Assembly (NCBI GenBank): GCA_022559845.1
Contig: CM040128.1
Span: 226,347,643-226,411,642, forward strand
DNA: 64,000 bases
Direction of reading: 5' to 3'
Source: Amorphophallus konjac
Lineage: Eukaryota; Streptophyta; Magnoliopsida; Alismatales; Araceae
Shown here: positions 10,594-22,896 of the stretch, in pieces
Layout of the letters: the number at the start of each line of letters is the position of its first letter
Position numbering within the stretch: the first letter of the stretch is position 1
Made by a program: the position numbers and the translations under genes
Notes under the pieces: generated by a model
The model's input: the letters and a program-made list of their open reading frames with translations, nothing else
Database searches by the model: none
Told to the model about the DNA's origin: nothing

Positions 10594-12679
10594 TAACGCC
10601 CATCGTGCTTTTGAGTTGCTGACCCCCCTTATCTGTTGTGCAAGTTTTCTTCTAAGAGCGATTTGTAGGTGGGATGCGTTTTATACCTCCTGGGACGTGC
10701 GCGGTTTCTCCTGAGCCACCCATACATAGTCGCGGTCGATTCTCCACCGTCCGTCCCCTGCGGCCAAGACACAGCTTCTCTCCTCTTTCCTGTTCAGGAC
10801 GGTTTCTGACACGCCGTCAAGCATTTGGAGTGGTTTGAGTCCAGCCGTCCATTGCTTCACCATAGGTACGCTTCGCTTTGTTTTGGTTGTAGGCATGCGG
10901 CTGCTGGACGACCGTGCAGAGGAGTGCGCGGTTGGATACAGACCGTTCTACAGGTATTTTCCTGCCACTGCTGCCTCATGTTCTCAGTATCCTGTGATTA
11001 TTTCGTAGTTCTGCTGTTGTTTTCTCCCTAGATTACACGGTCCTAGACAGACCATTTTACTCGTGGAGCGGTCGCATAAGGGCCGTTCATCTTCTGTCAC
11101 AGTGTGCTTACAGTGTATGTTGATTGTCATATTCTACGCGATTTACCGCTCCTGGTGCTATTTGTTGATTTTCCCACCTGCTCCCTCATCATAGTTGCAT
11201 TATCATTCTCCTTGTTGTTCATGCGTATACTTGCTCATTGATTGATAGTTGCTAGGCTAGATTGTGCATGCACCCCGGTGCGCATAGGAGCATCCATTTC
11301 TTCTCATAGTAGTTGCATTCCTACCGAGGTAGGGTTTCCTCTCGTCTCCATATTCCTTGGAGCTGAATAGGGACCTTGCCGAGGACCTCCGTAAGCCCCC
11401 GTGAGCCGTGGATTCCCACACGGACGCCGGGCAGGTTGTACCACATCCACCACCAGTCTAGGGTTTACATCCGCAAGCGAGAGATCCTTGTAGAGTCACA
11501 CAGTTCCTCATTACCTACCCCAGTTAGGCACCTAGTGGTCGAGAGAACTTATACTTTCATTAACTCCCTAAGGTTCGAAGAGGAAATCAGAAGAAATTAA
11601 CGAGCATCATTTAATAACTTGGTTGCCTAATTAGGTGATTCGGATCTCATCTCTTCCTTCCATTGCATGCTTGTGATTTGCTTTGTAGGTTTGGTCGGTT
11701 AGTTTTGTCGGTCCTAGTCCTAGGTGTCTTGGTGCATGTGGGATTGTCTCTTTCCCTCACGATCACTGTAGATCTCTTTTAAAATCCACACTTAAAAATA
11801 TAAAAAAAGCAATAGATATATGGGTGAAAGCAATAAAAATAGCACGAGGTGCTAATGTGGAGTGTGTGTGATCGCCAGAGACACGAGGGTCTCAAAGAGG
11901 AGATTGATATGGGAAGATGATCGCAAAATACCTCAAATATGCGGGGGATGTGAGTATTCCTTTCTCTTCAAATCGGCCGGCCGACGAAGAGAGTTCTTCC
12001 TTTAATTACCCTTGCAAAAAAGACAAACACCAATGAAGAAATCGCATTAGATATGTGGTGAGTGTAGCATCAATTCATGATAGAAATATGTGAGCATGAA
12101 AGCATGTGCAAGAACGCACCTTAAGGGTGGTTGCCCTTAAACCCCTATGCAAAGGGTGTGGGAGATGAATGAATGCATGAAAATAATGAGAATAAGGGAA
12201 GTGTGCAAGAGTTGCACTATGGGGAGCCTCAACGTGGTTGAGAATAATAAAAAGAAAATGAAGGGAGATGTGCATGCATGCATATGATGAAAATAGAAAC
12301 AAAAGGAATGCAAAATAAAAGAAGAGGAAGAAGTGGCCTGTGCTTTGGCTTAAATGTTAAAGGGGGAGGAAGCTCTGCCGTAGGAAGATGAGCATGGGCT
12401 TCTCCTTCAGCCAACAGCATGCCGCACCTGCGATAGAAGAAAGGAAAAGAGAAGAAAAAATAAAAAAAAGAAGGAAGAAGAACGGGGGGAAGGCAACAGG
12501 AGGGATCCGAAGAAGAGGAGTCCAACCAAACAACAGAGCCATTGGCTCTATTAAATAGGTTGAGGAAGAGATAAACATGGGCAAGAGTCCTAAGAGGGAA
12601 ATGATAAGAATGGGCAAGAGCCCAAACCAAGTAGGCATCTATCGAAGCAAGGACTCTCTGGGGAAAGGGCCACGTAGCC

Positions 12680-13130
12680 AGAAGGTAAAACACGCCTTAG
12701 GTAAGGGCGTCAATTTACGAATTGACGACCTACCCATAGGGCGTTTCTCAAAAACACGCCCTGCACAAGGGCGTTTCTCAAAAACCAAATTTAGAAATAA
12801 AAACTCCCCATATTTGAAAAATCCAAAACACGCCTCAGTCAAAGCCATTTTAATAACACGCCCCTGAGAAGGGCGTTAATTTCAAGAGCTCAAATGGGGA
12901 AGTCGGTCAAACCTAGAAGAATTAACGCCCTCAGGTGAGGTCGTCCTTTCTTTAAGAAACGCCCTTGGTTAAGTCATGTTTTGAAGAAAACACGCCCTTA
13001 CCCAGGTCGTGAATTTAGAAAATTCATAAAATAGATAAAATGGGGGAGAAATAGATAAAATGGGAGAAAACGCCCTAGACAAGGTCGTGTTTCAAAAACA
13101 CGCCCCTGATGAGGGCGTGAATTCAAAAAA
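12680..13130. repeat. Array of CGCCC...GGGCG short hairpins
   Basis: About nine units of the form ACGCCCT-(4-8 bases)-AAGGGCGT, often followed by TTTCAAAAAC or TTAATTTC, spaced roughly 40-60 bases. Examples: CGCCCTGCACAAGGGCG, CGCCCCTGAGAAGGGCG, CGCCCCTGATGAGGGCG. Some right arms are decayed to AGGTCGT. They lie in the leader about 200-600 bases before the gag frame. Confidence 0.75.
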
Positions 13131-13291
13131 AAAAATAGAGATAAATGCCCAGAAAATCCAGAAAAATAGGAAAAAGGAGAAAAATGGGGGAAAATAGGAG
13201 AAATTCAAGAAAAAGTGGGAAAACCACTCAAATAAGCTAATTTGAGGGTCAAATGGCGTATCGCAGAGTGATATGAAATATACTCAAAATA

Positions 13292-15210
13292 ATGTCAATT
13301 TTAGCGTGTCTACAATCACCTCTCAGGGTTGGTTCTTATTTCCATTCATACTCCAACCCCTTATTCGATTCGTCATCTTCCATGTCATCGTACGACTTCT
13401 CTCAGTCCCACGAGGACTCCCTTCCTCGTGACCTTCTTGAGGACCCACCTAGGGTCGCCCACTTGCAAGGAGGAGAGGGGACTGCCCCTCCCTTCCCAAC
13501 CATTCTTGGCGAAGGTTCCCAACCCTCTCTTTCAAATCCGTCCAATCAGAATTCAGCCAATCTAATCCTCAATATGATGGCCCAGCTGGACCCTACCTAG
13601 CTCCATCTCATCCGGCAGGCTTTGCAAGGGGCCGATGCGCCAACCTCAATTCCTTCTCATGGCACGACTGCCGCTGCCATCCAGTCTCCCGCTGTTGGGA
13701 CCACCTCTGTGGCTCCCATCGACCTTACTCCTGGCCGACCTCAGGCCCTTCGCTATTCCAATATGGAAATGGGCCAGGCTTCCACCTCGGCCCATCAGCA
13801 GCTCGATAAGGGAAAGTCTCCAATCCCCTCAGTTCCTTACCTGGATACATACGCCACGATTTCTCCATCACCACAGGCCCTCGTAGCCCCGACGGATCTC
13901 GTTAGGTTGCAATCAGGGACAGCCCAGTTGGCTCATGCGGAGATGGGCCCTTCCTCGGCCCACTATCCCTCTTACGGGCCGCCCCCTCAATCAGCTTATC
14001 CTTTAACCACCTATCCAGGCATTGCTCCTCCTGCTCCTTCTCCTCCTTCCCGGGAACGGGAAATTCTTGACAAATGGGCTGCTATGCAGCAACAAATTGA
14101 TCTCCTCCACAAGCGGGTCGGCCCGCAATCTCTTGCTGATGTCCCTATCCCTAACTTCAGGGACATTCATTTTCCTTCTCAGTCTGAGCTCCCCGTGTAT
14201 CGCAAATATGACGGGAATGGAAACCCGTTCATTCATGTCCGAGAGTTCTTATATGAGTCAGCACAGTTCCAGCAAGATGACCATCTAATGGCTTATTTAT
14301 TTCGCCGATCGTTGGAAGGGGTCGCCCTGGAATGGTTCTATACCTTATCCATGGAGGAGGCTGAGAGTTTTAAGACCGTCAAGGAAAGGTTCATCCAGAG
14401 ATTTCAAGATCGGGTCGGACCTGAATATTCTTTTACTGACTTGGTAGCCAAGAAGATGAAGCCGGAGGAATACTTTGAAACCTATGCAGACCGATGGAGG
14501 CAGATGGCCTCACGTGTGCCCGGGCAGATCCCGGAGGAAGAGAAAGTGAAGTTGCTGATCTCCAATGCCATGCCAACATTCAAGAACATCTTGGCAATGA
14601 ATGATATCTCAAACATGCACCAGTTATATAGCAGAGCTCGGTTCATACAAACCCAGTTCAAAGACTCCCCCATCCACTCCTTATTTGAGGCCCAGAAACC
14701 CAAGGCTCCCAGGAAATCCCAGGGCCCCGTCACTGAGGGAGTACATATTAATGAGCAGGTCCAGGCTGTTCAGTTCCCCCACCAGGCCGCTTCACCCCGC
14801 TTCCCCCAGCCTTCACGCAACCCCCAGTTTGCCACCACACAAGTTCCCCAGCCCGCCTTCCAAGTCTCTCAATATCTGCAACAAACACCTCCGTCACCCC
14901 AACAGCCTCAGCGGCCGCCACAATACAACAATGTGCCGCCCCCCGCCGCCTATGGATCTGCTCGACTGAGTCCAAAGAGGGCCCATTACCCTCCTCTTCC
15001 TGAAGCTTTGCCTGATATTTTCGCTGCCTTAATGTACACTGGTGATCTTCAGTTGCCTCCTGAGCGTCCAAATTGGAATCCGGCAGCCGATCAGTCTCGA
15101 TACTGCATATTCCATCGGCAACCCGGGCATACAATAGAATGATGCTCTCAGTTCAGAGACCTGATTTATGACCTGCATGAGGGCCAGAGGATTGATTGGG
15201 CCCAGATGCA
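13292..15210 (+). pseudogene. Element A gag
   Basis: One frame carries the N-terminal Ser/Pro-rich region (ATG at 13292 or 13382) and then the Retrotrans_gag core: IPNFRDIHFPSQSELPVYRKYDG, HVREFLYESAQF, LFRRSLEGVALEWFYTL, FKTVKERFIQRF, EEYFETYADRWRQMASR. A variant CCHC knuckle CIFHRQPGHTIE-stop-C closes it near 15,120. In-frame stops: TAG at 13598, TGA at 15140 inside the knuckle, TAG near 15,315 in the linker. Structural RNA-binding protein of the particle; this copy cannot be made at full length. Confidence 0.85.
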
Positions 15211-16158
15211 CCAATTGATCAAGGATATCAAGCAAAGACAAAGACAGGCCAGGCCGCAGCAGGTGGCGCCCCAGCAGCAGCAGCAGCAGCAACCCCAGCA
15301 ACAACAGCAACCCTAGCAGCAGCAACAAGACCTCGGGATCCATCACAATCCCATGCCAGTACATCAACCCGCTCCTCAGCAACAACAACAGCCGCCGGCA
15401 CCGGCTCCAGCACAAGTAAGTATTGTCCAGCGCCCAACCCCCAGCGCTGGGTGGACTTTTGATGATGAAACCCTCGCACACCTTCTAGCCTTCCACCACA
15501 ACCATTCCTCTGCACCTGCTTTCCCCTCCATCCTCAGGCCCGCCACTCGGACCACTATACCACTCATTGCTCCCTCCACGCCACCCATTAATCCCATTAT
15601 ATTCCCCTCCGCTCCACCAGTCCCTTCGCCACCACCCACTGTACTCTCCGTCATTACCCCTCTGCTTAACCCTTCACCCATTTCCCTTCCACCAGGGCCC
15701 ATTAGACCCACTTCCGCCATCCTCACCCCCATTACCACGCCTTTCACCAACTCCACCGGACCGAGCGGGGGTCCATCTCAGGCTGGGACAGCATCACAGT
15801 GCGCCCTTCGGAGCGGGCGTCCCTTTCAGAGAATTTTTTCCCCTTCCGGTGCGTTTGCACCTAACCTCCAAGTTCATTCCCCCACAGCTGAAACAGAAGA
15901 AGTAGACCCTGTGCCGGGCACAAAATATGATTTATTGCAGCATTTAGATCGGATGCCGGCCAAAATCTCAGTCTTGGAATTAATCAAGAGGTCGCCACCA
16001 CACCAAGATGCCTTGAAGACTTTCCTGCAAAAAGTTATGGTGAGCGAGGACGTGGCAGTAGATAGCTTGCCGTCGGTTTTGGCAACAATTACCAAGGGAC
16101 CTTCCATTTCATTTTCTGAAGCAGAACTGGCACCCCCTAAGGCACGGCAGATGCCGTT
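15211..16158 (+). pseudogene. Element A gag-pol linker (polyQ and Pro-rich)
   Basis: In the same frame as gag. CAG/CAA runs encode glutamine repeats (15,255-15,400), followed by a long P/S/T-rich region and an acidic segment (TAETEEVDPVPGTKYDLLQHLDRMPAKISVLELIKRSPP). The last part resembles the conserved stretch that precedes the protease in plant gypsy elements (LLEHLKKIPAKISILDLL-like). It ends at a one-base frame change near 16,155. Confidence 0.6.
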
Positions 16159-17460
16159 GTGCATCACCATTTCCTGAACAAAGTGGCCGTGGAGTCTGCC
16201 CTTGTGGACACAGGAGCATCAATAAATGTGTGTCCGTTAAGTACCCTCCGTGCCTGCAATATCTCAGAAGACATGCTCAAGCCAACACCGACTACAATAG
16301 CAGCCTATGATAATTCCAGGCGTGCTTATCATGGGGTCGTGACTATACAGGCCGAGCTAGGGCCCTTGGTCATGAACGTGGAATTTTATGTATTGGACAT
16401 AGACCAGATGTTTAAAGCCATATTGGGTCGTCCATGGTTGAACAGTTTAAATGCCATACCCTCCACTGCCCACCAATGCTTGAAGTTCCCATTCCAAGGG
16501 CGGGTGGTCAAGGTAAAAAGTATTTCCACAGTCCAAAATGTTGATGCCATAGCGGCTAAGATTCTCCCTACACTCTGGCCCACCAATTGGCCGGTTCTGT
16601 CGGTGATGGATTTGAATTATTCATGGGCATATGAGTCACGCAAGCCCACCAATGTGCCAGTCAATGTGAAAGTCAAATCCAAGAATAGGGATTCCAAAGG
16701 ATGGCAGATGATTTTGAAATTGGGTTATCAGCCGGGCCAGGGGCTTGGTGCACAGTTATAGGGCCGGACCAACCCCATTCCCAAAGGAAGGAAGATGAGC
16801 CGCCGAGGCCTTGGTTACCGTGAATCCTCAATGTTAGTACTCGGAGACTCTGGGCCATTAACATGGGACTACCAGCAACATTTTTTAAAAGGGCCGTTGC
16901 AGCCAGGTACCTTGAAGGAATCACCGTCCAGCCTCAAAGAAAAGGCAGATGAAGCCTGTGTTGTCACTGAGCCACCACCGCCGCTGCAAAGAGTGGTTGG
17001 TGACCTAGAAGATTGGTCTGGTTGTTTTGAAAAGTTGTTTCAAAAAAAAGAAAGCAAACCGAAGAAAAAGGAGACGCAGCTGGTGAAGCGTTCTCCGATG
17101 CCATTGGCTCGCCAGGGGCCACAGGAAGTGGGGAGCTCTGTCATTTCTTACTCTATGTCCCCATCTCGTCTTGCCTCTTGGTTCCAACATTCGGGGTTTG
17201 TTCCTCGTTCTCCTCCGATCCTGGTCGAACAACACTTCACGGAGAGGCCCAAAATTCTATTTGTTCCTTGTGTTTGTGGGCATTGCCGGCCCATTGATCT
17301 TTCAACATTGTTTACTCCTCCTCCCCCCGGAGCTCAGCTCCATGAAATGTGGTTTTCTTCTTCTGATCCTTTCTTTGATTGCATATTTCTGGAATTATTC
17401 CCCATGCAGTTACCTCCTCCTCTGTCTTCTTCCTCTTCTTGCTGCATGATCACCTCCGGC
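16159..17460 (+). pseudogene. Element A aspartic protease followed by a G-patch
   Basis: SALVDTGASINVCPLS holds the catalytic DTGA motif, and AILGRPWL is the flap-distal motif of retropepsins about 70 residues later. Directly downstream is GWQMILKLGYQPGQGLGAQL-stop-GRTNPIPKGRK, a G-patch (G-aromatic-x8-GxxxGxGLG), an RNA-binding motif. A TAG at 16759 splits the G-patch; CAG is the likely ancestral codon. The frame then runs to about 17,580 without a recognisable domain (K-rich, then hydrophobic), and the frame changes again before the reverse transcriptase. Protease cleaves the gag-pol polyprotein. Confidence 0.8.
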
Positions 17461-17497
17461 CTCCAAAAAAAATGTCAATTTCAAAACGGAGGTCTCA

Positions 17498-19420
17498 ATG
17501 GAAGATTACGCTATGTTCTGCTCAGGTTCCCAGGGGCACGAGACCCCTATTTCTTTTCCAGTAGATTTCCTCTCTCCTAGGGTAAATGTACAGTGTGCAG
17601 AGTCTCCTAGGTTAGTCGAGTCAGTGGGAGTAGAGTCTAGTTCGAGTCTAGTAAGCCCATCCACGTCTGCGGCGCGCCCCGTGACGCGTCATCCCAAAAC
17701 CATTCCCGATCGGTTTCTGCAAGATCTGGCTGAAAGATGCCACGCCCTTCTGAAGTGCCCTGAATTTGTAGAACTCGTGATCGTCTTGGAAGATGGTGAA
17801 GAATTGGAAGGGGTATGGAGCAATGATGGACTAGGGGTATATGAAATCATAAATGAGAAGGACCCAGCTGATGATGAGGAAAGTGAGGTAGGTGACACTG
17901 CCGATTTATACGCACAAGGCTTAAAGAAGTTTGACGAACCTTCCTCGACAGTGGATGAACCCACTAAAGAGATTAATCTCGGAACAGAAGAGGATCCCAG
18001 GCCCATACTTATTTCTGCTAACCTCCCTCCTGAGATCGAAGAGGAGCTTATCAAGGTTTTGAGGGAGTACAGCGACTCTTTTGCCTGGTCCTATGAGGAC
18101 ATGCCAAGTCTTGACCCTGCACTGGTTGAACATCGATTGATCCTAAAACCAGGGGCAACACCCGTTAAGCAGAAGGCGAGAAGATTCCACCCGCAGATGG
18201 CCTTGAGAATTAAGGAAGAAGTTGATAAATTGCATAAGGCCAAGTTCATTAGAGTTGTACTATATCCACAATGGGTGGCAAACATACTCCCAGTAATGAA
18301 GAAGGATGGTAAAATCCGGATTTGTATTGACTTTAGGGACTTAAATAAGGCATGTCCAAAAGACGATTTTCCACTTCCTCACATCGATGTCTTAGTCGAC
18401 AATACAGCTGGGTACGAAGCTCTCTCTTTCATGGATGGTTATTCTGGATATAACCAAATCCTCCTAGCTCCAGAAGACCAAGAAAAGACCTCATTCACTA
18501 CGCCTTGGGGCACATACTGCTATGGTGTCATGCCCTTCGGATTGAAAAATGCAGGTGCCACTTATCAAAGGGCGATGATGGCTATTTTTCACGATATGAT
18601 GCATGTCTACTTGGAAGCTTACGTGGATGATATTCTGGTCAAATCAAGGTCTCAATAAGAACACCCCGCCATTCTAGCCAAAGTGTTGCAAAGGGCTAGG
18701 GAATATAAGTTAAAAATGAATCCGAAGAAATGTGTATTTGGAGTTGCGTCAGGGAAATTGCTTGGATTCATAGTTAGTAAACGGGGGATTCAGATCGACC
18801 CAAACAAAGCAAAGGCTGTCATGGAAATGCCTCCGCCAAAGAACATTACTGAGATTCGAGGCTTGATTGGGCGTTTGCAATTTATAAGCAGGTTCATATC
18901 TCAACACTCGCAAATATGCCGCCCATTTTATGAACTGTTAAAGGCAGGCGCAAAATTTGAATGGAATGAACAATGCCAAAAGGCCTATGAAGAGCTTAAG
19001 GTTTACCGTTCTAATCCCCCGGTTCTACAACCACCCGTCCCTGGGAAACCCCTGATATTGTTCATTTCTGTGATTGAGGACTCCCTAGGAGCTGTCTTGG
19101 CACAGGTAGATGATGAAGGAAGGGAAAGGGCATCATACTACCTCTCGAGGTTATTTAATCCTGCTGAATCTAAGTATGCTACCATAGAGAAGACCTGTGC
19201 GGCACTAGTGTGGGTAGCTCAGAAGCTTAAACACTATTTCCTCGCCCACGAGGTTAGGCTGATCTCTAGAATGGACACCATTCGTTATCTCTTGGAAAAG
19301 CCTGTCCTTTCTGGCAGACTAGCTCGCTGGCAGAGCTTTCTTTCCCAGTTTGACATCACCTTCATCATTTAGAAAGCAATCAAGGGATATGCTATTGCTT
19401 AGCACCTCGCTCATTCTCCT
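17498..19420 (+). pseudogene. Element A reverse transcriptase and RNase H
   Basis: Upstream acidic region, then ALVEHRLILKPGATPVKQKARR, ILPVMKKDGKIRICIDFRDLN, FMDGYSGYNQI, TPWGTYCYGVMPFGLKNAGATYQR and YVDDILVKS with the catalytic YVDD near 18,625. After a TAA at 18656 the same frame gives the connection domain (KMNPKKCVFGV...GKLLGFIVS...IGRLQFISRFIS) and a gypsy RNase H (LILFISVIEDSLGAVLAQ...YATIEKTCAALVW...LISRMD). The usual first catalytic D of RNase H (VYVSVSDxALG) is here E/D-shifted, so activity is doubtful. TAG at 19370 ends it. RT copies the RNA into DNA; this copy is inactive. Confidence 0.88.
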
Positions 19421-19465
19421 ATCCCTCGTACTGATTCAATCCAGGACGAGTTCTCTGATGAGCAC

Positions 19466-19880
19466 TTGCAAGTAATCACTCATCTTCCTTTCTGGTCTCT
19501 TCATTTCGATGGTGCTCTCAATTCCCAGGGCAGTGGAGTTGGCGCCGTTCTCCTCACTCCGGAGGGAGTAACCATCCCTGTTGCTTATCAACTCTCATTC
19601 CCTGCCACTAATAATATAGCCGAGTATGATGCTCTCCTTGCCGGTCTGAAGCACGCCTACCTCATGGGCGCGCGATACCTTAACATCATAGGAGACTCTC
19701 AATTGGTGTTGCATAAAGTTCTGTCAACTTACCGCACCCGTGACCCTAAGCTTAAGCCCTATCAAGATCTGGTCACGCTCTTGGCTAGGTAGTTCTGAAA
19801 ACTTATCTATATTCATACTCCTCGTTCTCAGAACATCTTGGCTGACGCACTTGCGTCACTCGCTTCTTCCCTCGCGTTCC
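19466..19880 (+). pseudogene. Element A second, archaeal-type RNase H (aRNH)
   Basis: WSLHFDGALNSQGSGVGAVL begins with the catalytic FDGA; NNIAEYDALLAGLKHA supplies the E and IIGDSQLVLHKV the next D; ILADALASLASSLAF supplies the last D after stops at about 19,790 and 19,796. This order is typical of the RVT_3/archaeal-like RNase H acquired by Tat-lineage plant elements. It places element A in the Tat group. Confidence 0.85.
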
Positions 19881-21480
19881 CCCTCGGTCGTGCCACTGAG
19901 ACCATTGTGGTCCAGCGGTTAGATGTTCCTTCCCCACAGGATCCCTGGTTTGACAACCTTAGGATGTCCGTAGAGAAGAAGACAGAAAGGGAGGAGGTGA
20001 GAGAAGTATCCTTGACTGAGCTTGAGGAAATCATCGAAGAAGAAGGATTGCCATGGTTCTACGAAATTGAGCAGTATTGCAGGGATGGCACATTTTCGGA
20101 GGCTGCAAATGCTGAACAGAGAAAGGCCATTAGAAGAGTCGCTGCAAGATATACAATTGTTGCTGGTGAGTTATATAGGCGGGCTCTGAACGGAGTTCTA
20201 ATGAGGTGTCTAGATGACGAAGAGGCTTGGAAAGTAGTAGAAGCGGCTCACTCCAGCGAATGTGGAGGGCATGTGAATGGACAGGCGTTGGCAAAGAAGA
20301 TTCTTAGGCAGGGCTATTACTGGCCGACCCTAGAAGAAGATTGCTCCACCTATGTCCGTAGGTGTCTCCAATGCCAGCTCCATGCTGACAAAATCCATGC
20401 TCCTGCTTCTTCTCTTCATCCTCTTTCTGCTCCTTGGCCGTTCTCCATGTGGGCCTTTGATATCATCGAACCCCTCGGTGACCCGAATTCCGCAGTCAAG
20501 CAGAAATCCTTCATTTTGACGGCTACAGAGTACTTCACCAAATGGGCAGAAGCTGAAGCATATGCAGAGATCAAAGCCACCACAATATGTCGCTTTATTA
20601 TGAAGAACATCATCTCGCGGTTTGGAGTGCCAGGCGACATCGTCACCGATAATGGCCCTCAATTCATATCACAAGAACTCCGTGACCTTTGTAAGAAATT
20701 CAATATAGCTTTGCATCATTCATCACCATACTACCCTCAAGGTAATGGCCAAGCTGAGGCCACAAATAAAACCCTTCTCAAAATTATCAAGAAGACATGC
20801 GAATCGCATAAATTTGCTGATTGGACCGACAAACTGATAGAAGCTCTATGGGCCTATCGCACCTCCGTCCGCACCCCTATAGGGCAGACTCCTTTTGCTC
20901 TCACTTAGGTAATGGCCAAGCTGAGGCCACAAATAAAACCCTTCTCAAAATTATCAAGAAGACATGCGAATCGCATAAATTTGCTGATTGGACCGACAAA
21001 CTGATAGAAGCTCTATGGGCCTATCGCACCTCCGTCCGCACCCCTATAGGGTAGACTCCTTTTGCTCTCACTTATGGGATGGAGGCGGTGCTCCCGCATG
21101 AGATTTTGATCCCTTCCCTAAGAGTGCAGCTGGACAAAGAACTTAATCTCGACGAGCGTCGAGAGGCGTTGCTAGTCCAACTTGAACTCTTAGACGAGAA
21201 GAGGCTGAACGCGGCCAATCATGTTTCGGTGTATCAAAAGCGTGTCTCGTGATATTTTCAAGAGAAGGTCATTGAAAGAAAATTTCAAGTAGGTAATATG
21301 GTGTTGAAATGTAAATTTATCAGATCGGCAGGTCCCAAGTCTAAGCTGCAACCCAACTGGGAAGGGCCATTCATAATCAAGGAAGCTTACCCGGGTAATG
21401 CGTATCGTCTAATCAGCGCAGAGGGTGAAGAATTGCCAAACCCGTGGAATGGGCTATATTTAAAACGTTTCTATCCATAG
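19881..21480 (+). pseudogene. Element A integrase
   Basis: HHCC zinc finger: HSSECGGHVNGQ...CLQCQ near 20,250-20,370. Core: WAFDIIEPLG (D), VTDNGPQF (D), GQAEATNKTL (E). A 167-bp segment (20741-20907) is tandemly duplicated at 20908-21074; this shifts the frame and creates a TAG at 20906. After the duplication the normal continuation LTYGMEAVLPHEI appears in the shifted frame, with a TGA at about 21,250 where CGA is likely, then QVGNMVLKCKF...KLQPNWEGPF, the C-terminal domain, ending at 21480. Integrase inserts the cDNA; this copy is disabled. No chromodomain. Confidence 0.87.
20741..21074 (+). repeat. 167-bp tandem duplication inside the integrase
   Basis: 20741-20907 and 20908-21074 are almost identical (one CAG to TAG difference near the end). 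167 is not a multiple of three, which accounts exactly for the reading-frame change between the two integrase halves. Confidence 0.93.
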
Positions 21481-22249
21481 AGTCAAAACTAGTAACGGCT
21501 CGATGGTGGGGTGTACCCCACCTGATCGCGAAAGAAGGACCTGGGTCCAGCATCTCACACACTACACAGCTGCCCGTGGTTCGGTTTTCTCCTGTGCTGT
21601 CCGACACCGTTTCTCCTTTGGCCATGCCTAGGGAAAGTGAAGATCCTTGTATTTCCTCTCTCTCGACTGAAAATAGGGGCAAGTGGTGAATAAAGAGGTG
21701 AGAATTGACCTAGACCCCCCTTCTAAAAGAGGTCTCAAATAGGGGCAGCCCGTTAAGACCTTATTCCGTGAAGAAAAGGAAAAGAAAAGTAAAAAAAAAG
21801 GGGGGGGAAAGAAGAAAGGTAAAATCAAAAGTCAAGGCTGAAAGCACAAAGCTCGAGGCTCTCGAAATCCCCAAATAATACAGCTAGGCATGGCAAGAGT
21901 GGCAGTACAGTTTCCCCGCGGGACGTTATGAGCCCGATCGTACGCGTGCCTAGAGTGGATGTAGTTTCGATAACGGACACAGAGCCCCGGCGCAACAGAC
22001 CGGATTCTTTAAAAGGGGGAGTGTCTTGGGAAGAACTCAAGCCCTAAAACCCCTACACCTACCACCAGCTTCACTACTCAATCTTTTTCAATTTTCCAAG
22101 GAACAAACCCCACCCCGGGTATGGCCTCGGCAGAAACACCGTTGAGCAAAGTTGACCTCGGCCACGGGCGGTCCCCTTTTTTCGCACGTGCTGAGTCCGG
22201 GAAGTCCATAGCGAGATGAGAAGGGTCCCTGTTATTTAAGCTTGAGCTG
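21481..22249 (+). other. Element A intergenic stretch after integrase
   Basis: No gene seen. Purine-rich runs near 21,770-21,830 produce artefactual frames. Nothing here looks like a host gene or a promoter that I can name. Confidence 0.5.
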
Positions 22250-22550
22250 GTTCCAAAACTCCACAAAAATCAATCATTTCAAAACCCAAAAAAATCAAAT
22301 ATTTCAAAACCCAAAAAAAAAAATCAATCATTTCAAAACCCAAAAAATCAAATATTTCAAAACCCGAAAAAAGATCAAATATTTCAAAACCCAAAAAAAA
22401 TCAAATATTTCAAAACCCAAAAAATCAATCATTTCAAAACCTAAAAATAATCAAATATTTCAAAACACGAAAAAGATCAAATATTTCAAAACCCAAAAAA
22501 ATCAAATATTTCAAAACCCAAAAAAAAATCAAATATTTCAAAACCGCCAA
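22250..22550. repeat. 24-bp AT-rich tandem array
   Basis: About twelve copies of a unit built from ATCAAATATTTCAAAACCCAAA with variants (AATCATTTCAAAACCC). Unit length varies by a few A residues. The frame that opens across it (KINHFKTQKNQIFQNPKK-like repeats) is a by-product of the repeat. Confidence 0.9.
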
Positions 22551-22896
22551 AAAAGATTTTGGTTTCTCATATGCATCGCGTGCATTGCACTTTGTCATTG
22601 TGTTTTTTGCCTATGTTGATAAGGCTTGCCCTCTTGACCAAAATCAAGGATTGGTCACTTTCTAAACTTGCCGCAGGCAAGGGGTCAAGCCTAAAAAAGA
22701 TTTAACCTGTTTTCCTTTATTCATTTTGTGTAAGCATAGGGGCAAAACAGAAGATCGAAGATACAACCAGGCCATGGGCGCACTCAACCACATCAGAGAA
22801 TGTCCAAACTCAAAGTCATCTCAACCATCAATCTTATTCATTCTCATATCAAACTCTAAACATCCATATCCATATCATCATGAAAAGATAAAACAA

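Larger units (their letters stand above)
10563..13291 (+). other. Element A untranslated leader
   Basis: 2.7 kb between the LTR and the gag frame with no coding region I can support. It contains more GCGGTC-type palindromes near 10,900-11,091, an A/G-rich part (about 11,780-12,560) and the CGCCC hairpin array listed separately. Long leaders are usual in Tat-type elements. The short frames on either strand here have no recognisable domain. Confidence 0.6.

Noticed and set aside
12229..12693. 154-residue minus-strand ORF in the A leader
   Set aside because: F/L/P-rich translation of a purine-rich stretch; overlapping alternative frames are equally open; no domain.
22242..22619. 125-residue ORF with KTQKNQIFQNPKK repeats
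   Set aside because: Translation of the 24-bp AT-rich array; no sign of selection on the protein.
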